Assembly (NCBI GenBank): GCA_900769535.1
Contig: CAAGHB010000096.1
Span: forward strand, 1 to 22,036
Source of the DNA: Clostridia bacterium
GTDB lineage: Bacteria > Bacillota > Clostridia > Oscillospirales > Acutalibacteraceae
Length of the DNA stretch: 22,036 nucleotides
Direction: 5' to 3'
Shown: positions 1 through 7,275 of the stretch, piece by piece
Layout: each line of letters opens with the position of its first letter
How positions within the stretch are numbered: position 1 is the stretch's first letter
The notes under the pieces: generated by a model
Databases searched by the model: none
Told to the model about the DNA's origin: nothing
What the model saw: the letters and a program-made list of their open reading frames with translations, nothing else
Translations under genes and position numbers: made by a program

Positions 1-33
1 CGGCGGTTGGTGTTGTGATGGCGGTTGGTGTTG
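1..33. repeat. 18-bp tandem repeat, about 1.8 copies, at left edge
   Basis: The unit CGGCGGTTGGTGTTGTGA is followed by a near-identical partial copy TGGCGGTTGGTGTTG. It lies inside the partial minus-strand gene, where it encodes the QHQPPS hexapeptide repeat. It may continue beyond the window. Confidence 0.6.
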
Positions 34-195
34 CATCGAATTTCTGAGGGGCCTTACGTAGTCAGGCATAACGGGATGGGCACGTTCCTCCGACTGCCGA
101 CCGCCTTCGTGAGCCGACCTGCCGCCGACGCTGCTTAGACGGTTGTCAAATCCGCTTTGTGACCATCTTGAATTTCGGTTATTATTTTCGGGCAT
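1..195 (-). CDS. Partial unknown protein, Gln/Pro-rich after residue 50; C-terminus beyond left edge
   Basis: An open frame on the minus strand starts at ATG 195-193 and stays open for 65 codons to the window edge. The protein begins MPENNNRNSRWSQSG and goes on with Gly, Arg, Ser and Glu, then a repeated QHQPPS unit at the edge. A purine-rich AAAGGGCGGTG stretch precedes the ATG and could be its ribosome binding site. It lies 37 bp downstream of another small minus-strand gene and is probably the third gene of that operon. The composition suggests a disordered, basic and polar protein. I do not recognise the family and assign no function. The frame is the only long open one through 1-195, and the following genes have the same orientation, so I think it is real. 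Confidence 0.55.
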   Translation of the reverse strand, partial: MPENNNRNSRWSQSGFDNRLSSVGGRSAHEGGRQSEERAHPVMPDYVRPLRNSMQHQPPSQHQPP

Positions 196-232
196 TTTTC
201 TGCACCGCCCTTTTCATAATAAAATATATATG

Positions 233-631
233 CTATAATTTAAAAATGCCGCTTTCGGTTATCATCGGCATTATCGCAAGCAGTTTCATAATTTTGATTG
301 CTTTATCAACGCGTTCACGCCTCTTTTCACTCAAATGCGGTTTTAACGCTAATAAAAGACGTGTCCTCGAATCATCAGATGAGCTGTTTAACGCGCTCAT
401 AATCCGCATTATTGACGAAAGCTGGTCGGGAGAAATCGGAGGCAAACTTTCGGTTTTTTCCTCCTTTTTCGGCGGTGGCAGAACGGATGACGCATTATCG
501 GGCACAATCGACGAAAGCAGAGAAGAAATGTCCGAATCGCCCGACATAAGTGACTCCGCGAGTCCCTTCACGGTATCCATCCCCTCCTTGCTTTCGATAA
601 AGGACGAAAGCTGAGAAACTATGTCATTCAT
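233..631 (-). CDS. Conserved-looking hypothetical protein, 132 aa
   Basis: ATG 631-629 overlaps the TAA stop of the preceding gene by one base (TAATG), so the two are probably translationally coupled. The 132-residue protein is helix-prone. An N-terminal part (MNDIVSQLSSF, residues 1-45) is rich in Ser and Asp, a Pro/Lys linker with PPPKKEEK lies at about residues 52-59, and a basic helical segment from about residue 80 to 120 contains LLLALKPHLSEKRRERVDK. There is no signal peptide; the C-terminal LLAIMPMI run is hydrophobic but short. I recognise no domain. The arrangement (77-aa gene, this gene, basic partial gene) suggests three proteins that act together. Function unknown. Confidence 0.75.
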   Translation of the reverse strand: MNDIVSQLSSFIESKEGMDTVKGLAESLMSGDSDISSLLSSIVPDNASSVLPPPKKEEKTESLPPISPDQLSSIMRIMSALNSSSDDSRTRLLLALKPHLSEKRRERVDKAIKIMKLLAIMPMITESGIFKL

Positions 632-864
632 TACTTGTTACCCATCAGCTTGTTCATCAGCTCCTGCACCTTCGGCGATTTTAAAAGCTTTTCGGTTGCC
701 GCCTTGTCGGACATAAAACTTTTCAGCCTTTCGGCATCATCCGGCGACATACTTGAAAGGAGATTATCCACAGAGCCGCTTTTTACCGCCGACTGAATGG
801 CTTCGGGACTTGTTCCAAGCCGCTTTGCCGCTGAATTTATCAAATTATCGTGGTTATTACTCAT
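631..864 (-). CDS. Small hypothetical protein, 77 aa
   Basis: First gene of a three-gene minus-strand operon. The ATG at 864-862 follows an AAGGGTG ribosome binding site. The short soluble protein is alpha-helical: residues 1-30 carry NSAAKRLGTSPEAIQSAVKSG, and residues 40-77 form a charged helix ending KVQELMNKLMGNK. It has no signal peptide, membrane segment or cysteine. The pattern of a short helix-turn unit followed by a Lys-rich amphipathic helix could suit a protein- or nucleic-acid-binding adaptor, but that is a guess. It is divergent from the phosphodiesterase gene, with 53 bp between them. Confidence 0.75.
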   Translation of the reverse strand: MSNNHDNLINSAAKRLGTSPEAIQSAVKSGSVDNLLSSMSPDDAERLKSFMSDKAATEKLLKSPKVQELMNKLMGNK

Positions 865-892
865 AAAATCACCCTTTTAAATTTTTCTTTAT

Positions 893-898
893 ATTATA
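893..898 (-). promoter_or_regulatory. Candidate -10 for the small-gene operon
   Basis: The minus strand reads a perfect TATAAT about 28 nt before the ATG at 864. The matching -35 is weak (TTCATA with an 18-nt spacer, 4 of 6 matches), so the assignment is tentative. Confidence 0.35.
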
Positions 899-917
899 TG
901 ACACGAGGTTAAACTGT

Positions 918-1391
918 ATGAAAATTATTGTAATGTCAGACTCACACGGAAAATGCGGAAATCTCATTGATATCGGACTTTGTCAAAGAAGCGCCGACGC
1001 CTTTATTTTTTTAGGTGACGGATGGCGCGATTTTGAGGATTTTTCGCTTTATTTTAATGATAAGCTGTGCATTTCGGTAAAGGGGAATTGCGACCTCGGT
1101 TGCGGCGCCGAAACGGAAAAAATTTTTGCCCTCGGCGGCAAAAAACTTCTAATTGCACACGGTCACACATTCAGCGTAAAATCGGGAATTGGCGGTATGG
1201 TTGCCGAAGCAAAGCGAAACGAATGTGACATTATGCTTTACGGACATACACACATTCCGCACAGCGAATACCGTGACGGCATGTATATCCTTAATCCCGG
1301 TTCGGCAGGTAAAGGTGACGGCGGCAAAAACAGCTACGGAATAATTGAAATTTCACCGTCAGGAATTTTAACAAACATCGTTTATATATAA
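918..1391 (+). CDS. YfcE/MJ0936-family metallophosphoesterase
   Basis: Calcineurin-like metallophosphoesterase of 157 aa, the usual size for the small YfcE/MJ0936 phosphodiesterases. The dinuclear metal motifs are all present in order: DSH at residues 8-10, GD at 33-34, GNCD at 56-59, AHGH at 80-83 and GHTH at 109-112. The C-terminal NPGS (LNPGSAGKG) is also typical. Members hydrolyse phosphodiester bonds in the cytoplasm, usually shown with artificial substrates; the natural substrate is unknown here. The start follows a GAGG ribosome binding site. In many Firmicutes such a gene follows rdgB/rph, but not in this window. A hairpin terminator follows directly, so it ends its transcription unit. 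Confidence 0.92.
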   Translation: MKIIVMSDSHGKCGNLIDIGLCQRSADAFIFLGDGWRDFEDFSLYFNDKLCISVKGNCDLGCGAETEKIFALGGKKLLIAHGHTFSVKSGIGGMVAEAKRNECDIMLYGHTHIPHSEYRDGMYILNPGSAGKGDGGKNSYGIIEISPSGILTNIVYI

Positions 1392-1399
1392 AATAAAAA

Positions 1400-1458
1400 G
1401 CGAACAGGTGCATTTTTTAAAAATCGGCAACGGATTATGCACTTGTTCGCATTTTTTT
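1400..1458 (+). terminator. Rho-independent terminator after the phosphodiesterase gene
   Basis: The 14-bp arm GCGAACAGGTGCAT (1400-1413) pairs with ATGCACTTGTTCGC (1437-1450) with one G-U wobble, around a 23-nt loop, and is followed by seven T. An in-frame ATG at 1437 lies in this hairpin, which argues against it as a start for the phosphorylase. Confidence 0.8.
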
Positions 1459-1511
1459 ATTTTTATTGGGAAAAATGCCTTTGTAAACATATCAATTTAC
1501 GGAGGTCGAAA

Positions 1512-3875
1512 ATGAACATCAATGATAATTCAATAATAAATGAAGCCGATATAATCGCAAACGCACTGTTTGCGAAGGATATAAACGACCTTTCGGCAAG
1601 TCAACTGCACACGGCGGTATCCCGTTCGATTATGGCGCAAATAGCGCAAAGATGGAAAATAAGCCGCGAAAAACAGGAAAAGACAAGATGCGCCTATTAT
1701 CTTTCGGCTGAATACTTGGTCGGCAGAGCGATTTTTAACAACCTTTTATGTTTGGGGCTGACCGATAAGGTAGAAAAACTGCTCGGTGAAAAGGGCCTTT
1801 CCATAAAAACCCTCGAAGAAGGCGAAGATGCGGCGCTCGGCAACGGCGGATTAGGTCGGCTTGCCGCCTGTTTCCTTGATAGCGCGGCTACGCTTAACCT
1901 ACCTCTGATGGGTTACGGAATAAGGTATAAATACGGGCTTTTTAAGCAGGAAATTGAGGACGGAGAACAGATTGAAAGAATTGACGACTGGACACGCGGA
2001 GGCGACCCCTGGTCAGTAAGGCGTGATGACCTCACCGTTACCGTCGATTTCGGTAACCAAAGGGTAATTGCCGTTGCGTACGACATGCCGATAATCGGAT
2101 ACGGCACCGATAACGTCGGAACGCTCCGCTTATGGCAGGCAGAGCCGGTAGAACCGTTTGACCTCGAACTATTTAATGAACAAGAATATGACAAGGCCCT
2201 AAGCTGTAAAAACGATGCAGAAAATATTTCGCGAATTCTCTATCCCAACGATACCAAAAAGCAGGGCAAAATGCTTCGACTTAAACAGCAGTATTTTTTC
2301 ACCTCGGCATCTCTTAAAGATATAATCAGACGGCTGAAACACAGCCACGGTGGCATAAACGAAATCGAAAAATTCACTACGATTCAGCTTAACGATACCC
2401 ATCCCGTACTCGCAATACCTGAATTTATACGTCTTGTAACCGAGGAGGGCTGGACATTTGATACAGCACTTGAAACGGCAAAAAAGATGTTCAACTACAC
2501 CAACCATACAGTTATGCAGGAGGCCCTTGAAAAATGGGATATAGAGCTGATTGAGGAAACCATACCCCAAATTACACCTATTATAAAAAAGATTGATGCG
2601 GCTATGAAAGAGGAGCTGCGCGACAGAAAAATCGACAGCAAGACAATTGACAGCATTTCAATTATAGAGGATAAAAAGGTAAATATGGCAAATCTGGCAG
2701 TATACGCTTCGTCGGCAGTAAACGGGGTTGCCGCCATTCATACCGAAATTCTCAAAAATGAGCTTCTTTCCAACTGGCATAAAATATATCCGAACAAGAT
2801 AAGAAACAAAACAAACGGTATAACCCAACGAAGATGGCTCCGCTTATGTAATGATGAACTGTCCACGCTTATTACGGGATTGCTTTCAAGTGACAAATGG
2901 ATTACCGATACAAGTCAGTTAAGCGGACTGCACGACTTTGAAAACGATATGACGGTAATTGAAAGCTTCGCAAAAATTAAGCATAAAAAGCGTGAGCAAC
3001 TTGCTGAATTTATAATGAAGCAAAACGGTATAAAAATAGACCCTAACACCGTTTTTGACATTCAGATAAAGCGGCTTCACGAGTATAAGCGTCAGTTGCT
3101 TAACGCCCTCGTATTACTCGCAATATATTTTGATATCAAGGACGGCGCAATAACCGATTTTGAGCCGACCACATTTATATTTGCATCAAAGGCGGCTCCC
3201 GGCTATCGCAGGGCAAAGGGCATTATCAAGTTTATCAACGAAATCGCAAAAATGATTGAAAACGACAAAGAAGTTTCCAAATATATGAAGGTAGTTTTTC
3301 TGCCGAACTACAACGTCACCTATGCCGAAAAATTGGTTGCCGCCGCCGACGTATCGGTTCAAATTTCGACCGCAGGTACAGAGGCAAGCGGCACGGGAAA
3401 CATGAAAATGATGATGAACGGCGCTGTTACGCTTGGTACGCTTGACGGAGCAAATATTGAAATCGTTAACGAAGCAGGAGAGGAAAACAACTATATTTTC
3501 GGCATGACGGTTGATACCCTAGACGAAATTGAAAACGAATACGAGCCAAAAAATCTTTATAAAAACAATGCAAAAATCAACAGGGTGTTAAACACCTTGG
3601 TAGACGGCACGTTTGACGACGGAAAAAGCGGCATATTCAAAGAAATATTCGACTCACTGCTCACCGACTCCGAATACGAAAAGGCGGATAAATACTATCT
3701 TTTATTAGATTTTACAACCTTTTACGAGGCTAGAATGCGGCTTAACAGAGACACAAAAAATCGAATAGAATTCGCTAAAAAGGGTTTTATCAACATCGCT
3801 TCAAGCGGTAAATTTTCATCCGACAGGACTATAAGCGAATACGCAAGTGATATTTGGAAAATAACAGAAATATAA
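1512..3875 (+). CDS. glgP: Glycogen/maltodextrin phosphorylase
   Basis: GT35 alpha-glucan phosphorylase. It releases glucose-1-phosphate from the non-reducing ends of glycogen or maltodextrin using phosphate and pyridoxal phosphate. Family signatures are intact: GNGGLGRLAACFLDS from residue 110, QLNDTHP, TNHTVMQEALE, RLHEYKRQ at about 521-528, and the PLP-site block EASGTGNMKMMMNG with the Schiff-base lysine at K632. At 787 aa it is slightly shorter than the usual 800-840. I place the start at 1512 because GGAGGT at 1501-1506 precedes it; an upstream in-frame ATG at 1437 lies in the previous terminator. It converges on the malQ/importer operon and shares its substrate, which supports a maltodextrin or glycogen breakdown role. 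Glycogen versus maltodextrin preference cannot be read from sequence. Confidence 0.96.
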   Translation: MNINDNSIINEADIIANALFAKDINDLSASQLHTAVSRSIMAQIAQRWKISREKQEKTRCAYYLSAEYLVGRAIFNNLLCLGLTDKVEKLLGEKGLSIKTLEEGEDAALGNGGLGRLAACFLDSAATLNLPLMGYGIRYKYGLFKQEIEDGEQIERIDDWTRGGDPWSVRRDDLTVTVDFGNQRVIAVAYDMPIIGYGTDNVGTLRLWQAEPVEPFDLELFNEQEYDKALSCKNDAENISRILYPNDTKKQGKMLRLKQQYFFTSASLKDIIRRLKHSHGGINEIEKFTTIQLNDTHPVLAIPEFIRLVTEEGWTFDTALETAKKMFNYTNHTVMQEALEKWDIELIEETIPQITPIIKKIDAAMKEELRDRKIDSKTIDSISIIEDKKVNMANLAVYASSAVNGVAAIHTEILKNELLSNWHKIYPNKIRNKTNGITQRRWLRLCNDELSTLITGLLSSDKWITDTSQLSGLHDFENDMTVIESFAKIKHKKREQLAEFIMKQNGIKIDPNTVFDIQIKRLHEYKRQLLNALVLLAIYFDIKDGAITDFEPTTFIFASKAAPGYRRAKGIIKFINEIAKMIENDKEVSKYMKVVFLPNYNVTYAEKLVAAADVSVQISTAGTEASGTGNMKMMMNGAVTLGTLDGANIEIVNEAGEENNYIFGMTVDTLDEIENEYEPKNLYKNNAKINRVLNTLVDGTFDDGKSGIFKEIFDSLLTDSEYEKADKYYLLLDFTTFYEARMRLNRDTKNRIEFAKKGFINIASSGKFSSDRTISEYASDIWKITEI

Positions 3876-3881
3876 CAAAGA

Positions 3882-3916
3882 AACGGCCTCTGCAAATAAG
3901 CAGAAGCCGTTTTTAT
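3882..3916. terminator. Bidirectional terminator between glgP and the lipoprotein gene
   Basis: AACGGCCTCTGC (3882-3893) pairs with GCAGAAGCCGTT (3900-3911) with one mismatch and a 6-nt loop, followed by a T-rich run on the plus strand. It lies between converging genes and probably serves both, though the minus-strand U tract is poorer. Confidence 0.75.
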
Positions 3917-3924
3917 TGTATTTA

Positions 3925-4398
3925 TTACAGCCAATCCTCAGCCGTTTCTATTCCCTCAATAATACTCTGTGTTGCCGATGATGTGCTCGGTACAGTTGAG
4001 CTTATATTTTCGGTTTCGCTGCTTACGGGCGTATCAGAGGATATATCGCTCGATGTATTACTCGATGTATCCGAAGAGCTACCTTCATTTGATGACGTTT
4101 CAAACGGTCCATTTATCTCGGAAGAGGTCTCATTATCACCACTGCCCTGAATGATGGTCGTCGGCTTTTTATTTGTATCGATTACCGTTTCGTTGCCATC
4201 CTTATCGGTGATGGTGATTTCGCCGGTTTGGTTATCAATTTCGACCTTGTCCCCGTTATCAGTATCTGCGATAACGTCGCCGTTTTCGTCCTTTAATATA
4301 ATATGCTCGGATGAAGCATCCTTACCACCATCAGAACAGGCACACAGAAGCCCCATTAAGCATACAACGGCCAGAATAATTGCAACTGTTTTTTTCAT
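3925..4398 (-). CDS. Unknown Ser/Thr-rich lipoprotein
   Basis: Residues 1-21 form a lipoprotein signal peptide: MKK, a hydrophobic core, and LCAC with the lipid-modified Cys at position 21. The mature part has a short segment rich in Asp and Gly with beta-type repeats (DENGDVIADTDNGD, then GEITITDKDGNETV, about residues 37-70), then a tail from about 85 to 150 composed mostly of Ser, Thr, Asp and Glu. Such a tail usually acts as a disordered spacer at the cell surface. No catalytic domain is visible. The gene begins 22 bp after the DtxR-family regulator and is probably co-transcribed with it, so its expression may respond to metal. It could be a surface or metal-related lipoprotein, but nothing in it proves that. 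Confidence 0.8.
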   Translation of the reverse strand: MKKTVAIILAVVCLMGLLCACSDGGKDASSEHIILKDENGDVIADTDNGDKVEIDNQTGEITITDKDGNETVIDTNKKPTTIIQGSGDNETSSEINGPFETSSNEGSSSDTSSNTSSDISSDTPVSSETENISSTVPSTSSATQSIIEGIETAEDWL

Positions 4399-4420
4399 AA
4401 TGTCCCCCGAATATGTAAAA

Positions 4421-4783
4421 TCATTTTTCTATAAAATTCTTTATCGCCGAGAGTGATGCATCGCTTATATCGTGTTCCATTTTACAGGCGTCCTCCGAAG
4501 CAATTTCTCGGTCGACGCCAAGTCGAACAAGGAACTCGGTCAAAACATTATGACGCTCATAAATTTTATACGCTACGGAGTATCCCTCGTCGGTGAGTGA
4601 AAGGTGGCCGTCACTGTTTGCTGTAACGTAGCCGCCGCTTTTTAACAAGCTGATTGCTCGGCTGACGCTCGGCTTTGAAAAGCCCATATACTCGCAAATA
4701 TCAATCGAACGTACCGTTCCCCTCTTTTTTGACAAAATAAGAATGGTCTCAAGATACATTTCGCCCGATTCCTGCAAATGCAT
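4421..4783 (-). CDS. DtxR/MntR-family metal-dependent repressor, iron-type ligands
   Basis: A 120-aa protein with an N-terminal winged helix-turn-helix (SIDICEYMGFSKPSVSRAIS, about residues 26-45; wing at about 57-66) and the metal-binding dimerisation domain after residue 76. It lacks the C-terminal SH3 domain of DtxR, as short MntR-like members do. The residues aligning with the primary metal site are M9, C100, E103 and H104. Classical DtxR/IdeR uses Met, Cys, Glu and His for Fe2+, while Bacillus MntR has Asp and Glu in place of Met and Cys, so iron sensing is the better prediction; this rests on alignment by eye. AAGGAGG precedes the ATG. It has its own promoter inside the end of malQ and an overlapping palindromic operator, which suggests autorepression. 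A lipoprotein gene follows. Confidence 0.88.
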   Translation of the reverse strand: MHLQESGEMYLETILILSKKRGTVRSIDICEYMGFSKPSVSRAISLLKSGGYVTANSDGHLSLTDEGYSVAYKIYERHNVLTEFLVRLGVDREIASEDACKMEHDISDASLSAIKNFIEK

Positions 4784-4805
4784 ATTAAGACCTCCTTCTC
4801 AATCA

Positions 4806-4824
4806 AATACTTGTATTAGAATAC
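4806..4824. promoter_or_regulatory. Candidate DtxR-type operator, overlapping inverted repeats
   Basis: The sequence AATAC-TT-GTATT-AG-AATAC holds three half-sites that form two overlapping perfect palindromes (4806-4817 and 4813-4824). It covers the predicted -10 of the regulator gene and lies about 25-40 bp before its start codon, where an autorepressor would bind. Confidence 0.55.
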
Positions 4825-4846
4825 CACATTATTTATCTATTTTCAA
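4818..4846 (-). promoter_or_regulatory. Promoter of the DtxR-family regulator operon
   Basis: The minus strand reads TTGAAA (4846-4841), a 17-nt spacer, then TATTCT (4823-4818). The -35 lies in the last codons of malQ, so the regulator can be transcribed independently of the sugar operon. Confidence 0.6.
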
Positions 4847-6374
4847 GTTTTTTTGTCTCGCCGTCAATGTCAGAGGTTTCACCATCTGAAACAGACAACG
4901 GCATACGGCAATAAATTTTTGTGTTTTCATAAATAATTTCGGCAAGCCAATCGTTTATGCATATCCCGTCGATGCGCCACTGCCAATTTCCGCCGAGGGT
5001 TGACGGCTCATTCATTCTGGCTTCACTTGACAGCCCCATAAAATCCTGCATCATCATTATTGCCGTGTCGGCAGGACTTGCCCATGCGGTTTTCATCATT
5101 ATCCAATTAAAGCTGTCATTATCAGAAACATGCATATACTGACGGGCATATTTGACGTCGCTGCCTGCCGCAGTTTTTGTCCAGCCAATTATTGTATCGT
5201 TATCGTGAGTACCGGTATATACAACGCAATTTTTATCGTATGAATGAGGCAGATAATCGCTCTCTTCCCTGCTGTCAAAGGCAAACTGTAAAACCTTCAT
5301 TCCGGGAAATCCCGAATCTTTAAGTAATTTTCGTACATCCTCGGTCAAATAGCCCAAATCCTCTGCGATAATGGGTAGGTCGCCGCAATTTCTCTTTATC
5401 GAATTAAACAGCTTCATTCCCGGACCCTTTCTCCATACGCCCGAAATCGCCGTTTTTGCTCCAAATGGTATGCAGTAATATGCCTCAAAGCCGCGGAAAT
5501 GGTCAATTCGCAACGTGTCGAAAACCTTAAAAGCGTATGAAATTCGCTTACACCACCAGGAAAAGTCCTCATCCTCCATACGCGACCAATTATAGAGCGG
5601 ATTGCCCCACAGCTGACCGTCGGCAGAAAAAGCGTCGGGTGGGCATCCCGCAACCTCGGTAGGATTGCCGTCGGAATCAAGTAAAAACTGCTCGGGGTTT
5701 GACCAAACATCAGCGCTGTCAGCCGAGACGTAAATCGGCATATCGCCGATTATTTTAATACCAAGCGAATTCACATATTCCTTTAATTCACCCCACTGCT
5801 TAAAACAGAGGTACTGCTGCATTTTATAGAATCCTATGTCGTCGCTATATTGGTCAGCGGCTTTTTTTATACTGTCGCTTTTGCGAAGTTTAAGCCCCTT
5901 TTCCCATTCGTTCCATACTATTCCGCCGTTTGCGTCCTTTATCGCCATGAACAAGGCATAATCATCGAGCCAAAAGCTGTTTTCATCGCAAAAATCCGTA
6001 TAATCACAGGGCAAATTATTTTTAAACCGGTTATACGCCTTTTTAAGTACGGCATAGCGATTATTATAAATTCGCTCGTAATCAACCTTTAACGAATCCT
6101 CTCCCCAATCGATATTTTTATATTCCGAGGGCAAAAGAAGACCGTCATCAGCAAGTGTATCAAGGTCAATGAAATACGGATTTATCGCAAAAGCGGAAAA
6201 CGACTGATAAGGAGAGTCTCCGTATGAGGTCGGGCAAATAGGCAATATTTGCCAATAGGTTTGTCCCGCCTTTTTCAAAAAATCGGCAAATCGGTAGGCA
6301 TCCTTTCCAAAGGTTCCAATGCCGTAGGGGGACGGTAGTGACGAAATATGCATCAGTATTCCGCTCGACCTCAT
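4833..6374 (-). CDS. malQ: 4-alpha-glucanotransferase (amylomaltase)
   Basis: GH77 amylomaltase of 513 aa, normal for the family. It transfers alpha-1,4-glucan segments between maltodextrins in the cytoplasm, making chains long enough for the phosphorylase and releasing glucose. The N-terminal signature SGILMHISSLPSPYGIGTFG is present. The three catalytic residues are in their motifs: D291 (RIDHFRG), E338 (AEDLG) and D391 (THDND), close to the numbering of Thermus amylomaltase. The start follows GGAGAG. It lies 34 bp after the second permease gene with no terminator between them, so it is the fourth gene of the importer operon. The metal-regulator promoter overlaps its 3' end. Confidence 0.96.
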   Translation of the reverse strand: MRSSGILMHISSLPSPYGIGTFGKDAYRFADFLKKAGQTYWQILPICPTSYGDSPYQSFSAFAINPYFIDLDTLADDGLLLPSEYKNIDWGEDSLKVDYERIYNNRYAVLKKAYNRFKNNLPCDYTDFCDENSFWLDDYALFMAIKDANGGIVWNEWEKGLKLRKSDSIKKAADQYSDDIGFYKMQQYLCFKQWGELKEYVNSLGIKIIGDMPIYVSADSADVWSNPEQFLLDSDGNPTEVAGCPPDAFSADGQLWGNPLYNWSRMEDEDFSWWCKRISYAFKVFDTLRIDHFRGFEAYYCIPFGAKTAISGVWRKGPGMKLFNSIKRNCGDLPIIAEDLGYLTEDVRKLLKDSGFPGMKVLQFAFDSREESDYLPHSYDKNCVVYTGTHDNDTIIGWTKTAAGSDVKYARQYMHVSDNDSFNWIMMKTAWASPADTAIMMMQDFMGLSSEARMNEPSTLGGNWQWRIDGICINDWLAEIIYENTKIYCRMPLSVSDGETSDIDGETKKLENR

Positions 6375-6408
6375 ATTATCTCTCCTTCAATTATCTTTTC
6401 TTTTTATA

Positions 6409-7275
6409 TTAACCCTTTACGGCGCCGGCCATAACTCCCTTTATAATATGCTTCTGGCAAAATGCGTAGAAAATTATAATCGGAATTACGCTCAAAACGA
6501 TAAGCGCCATCGTTGCGCCAAGGTCAACTGCACCGTAGCTTCCCTGCAAATACTGGATATGAATAGGAATCGTCATATACAGCTTTCTGTCAAGTACGAG
6601 GTACGGCAGCAAATAGTCGTTCCAAATCCACATTATTTCGAGTATTCCTACCGAAATAATCGTCGGTCTCATTATCGGAAGCACAACCTGAAAAAACGTT
6701 CTTATCGGTCCGCAACCGTCGATACTTGCCGCTTCCTCTACTTCAAGCGGCATCGACTTTACAAAGCCGGTGAACATAAACACCGCAAGTCCTGCACCAA
6801 AGCCGAGATAAATTATCGGTATGGTATAAGGGGTATTGAGTTTCAGTGTATCGGCAGTTTTTGAAAGGGTGAACATTACCATCTGGAACGGCACTACCAT
6901 AGAAAATACGCAAAGGTAATAAACAACCTTACAGATAAAATTATCTACACGGGATAAATACCATGCGCACATCGAGGTACACAACAATATCAGTATAGTT
7001 GATAAAATAGTTATTGTAAAGGAATAAAATACGGAATTATAAAACGGATAGTTTCCAAAGGTTATTCCCTTTATATAGTTATTAAATCCTGCAAAGGATA
7101 TTGCATTCGGAATTTCAAAGGTTGTCGAGTTTACAAACTCGTTAAACTTAAACGAGTTCATCAAAACAACGAGCACAGGAAGCACATATATTACCGAAAT
7201 TACGGCAAAAACCAATGTCAGAATGCGATTTGACAGCTTTTTTTGGTTATTAAGTTCGTAATCTCTCGATTTCAT
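6409..7275 (-). CDS. ABC sugar importer permease, MalG type
   Basis: Inner-membrane permease of 288 aa from the carbohydrate uptake type 1 family. Hydrophobic segments fit six membrane helices, the first at about residues 19-40. The EAA loop that docks the ATPase is clear: EAASIDGCGPIRTFFQVVLP at 181-200. I chose ATG 7275 because GGGAGGTACAGCA precedes it and because this ATG overlaps the TGA of the upstream permease (ATGA), a sign of translational coupling; a longer in-frame start at 7377 would overlap that gene by about 100 bp. Together with the MalF-type subunit it forms the channel of the importer. No ATPase gene is in the window. Firmicutes often use a shared MsmX-type ATPase encoded elsewhere. 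Confidence 0.93.
   Translation of the reverse strand: MKSRDYELNNQKKLSNRILTLVFAVISVIYVLPVLVVLMNSFKFNEFVNSTTFEIPNAISFAGFNNYIKGITFGNYPFYNSVFYSFTITILSTILILLCTSMCAWYLSRVDNFICKVVYYLCVFSMVVPFQMVMFTLSKTADTLKLNTPYTIPIIYLGFGAGLAVFMFTGFVKSMPLEVEEAASIDGCGPIRTFFQVVLPIMRPTIISVGILEIMWIWNDYLLPYLVLDRKLYMTIPIHIQYLQGSYGAVDLGATMALIVLSVIPIIIFYAFCQKHIIKGVMAGAVKG

Noticed and set aside
159..614. Plus-strand frame of 151 codons
   Set aside because: It runs opposite two coupled minus-strand genes with good ribosome binding sites and looks like a shadow frame with low-complexity Ser runs.
1437..1511. Upstream in-frame ATG that would lengthen the phosphorylase by 25 aa
   Set aside because: It lies in the 3' arm of a terminator hairpin and has no ribosome binding site; GGAGGT sits before 1512 and the family begins near there.
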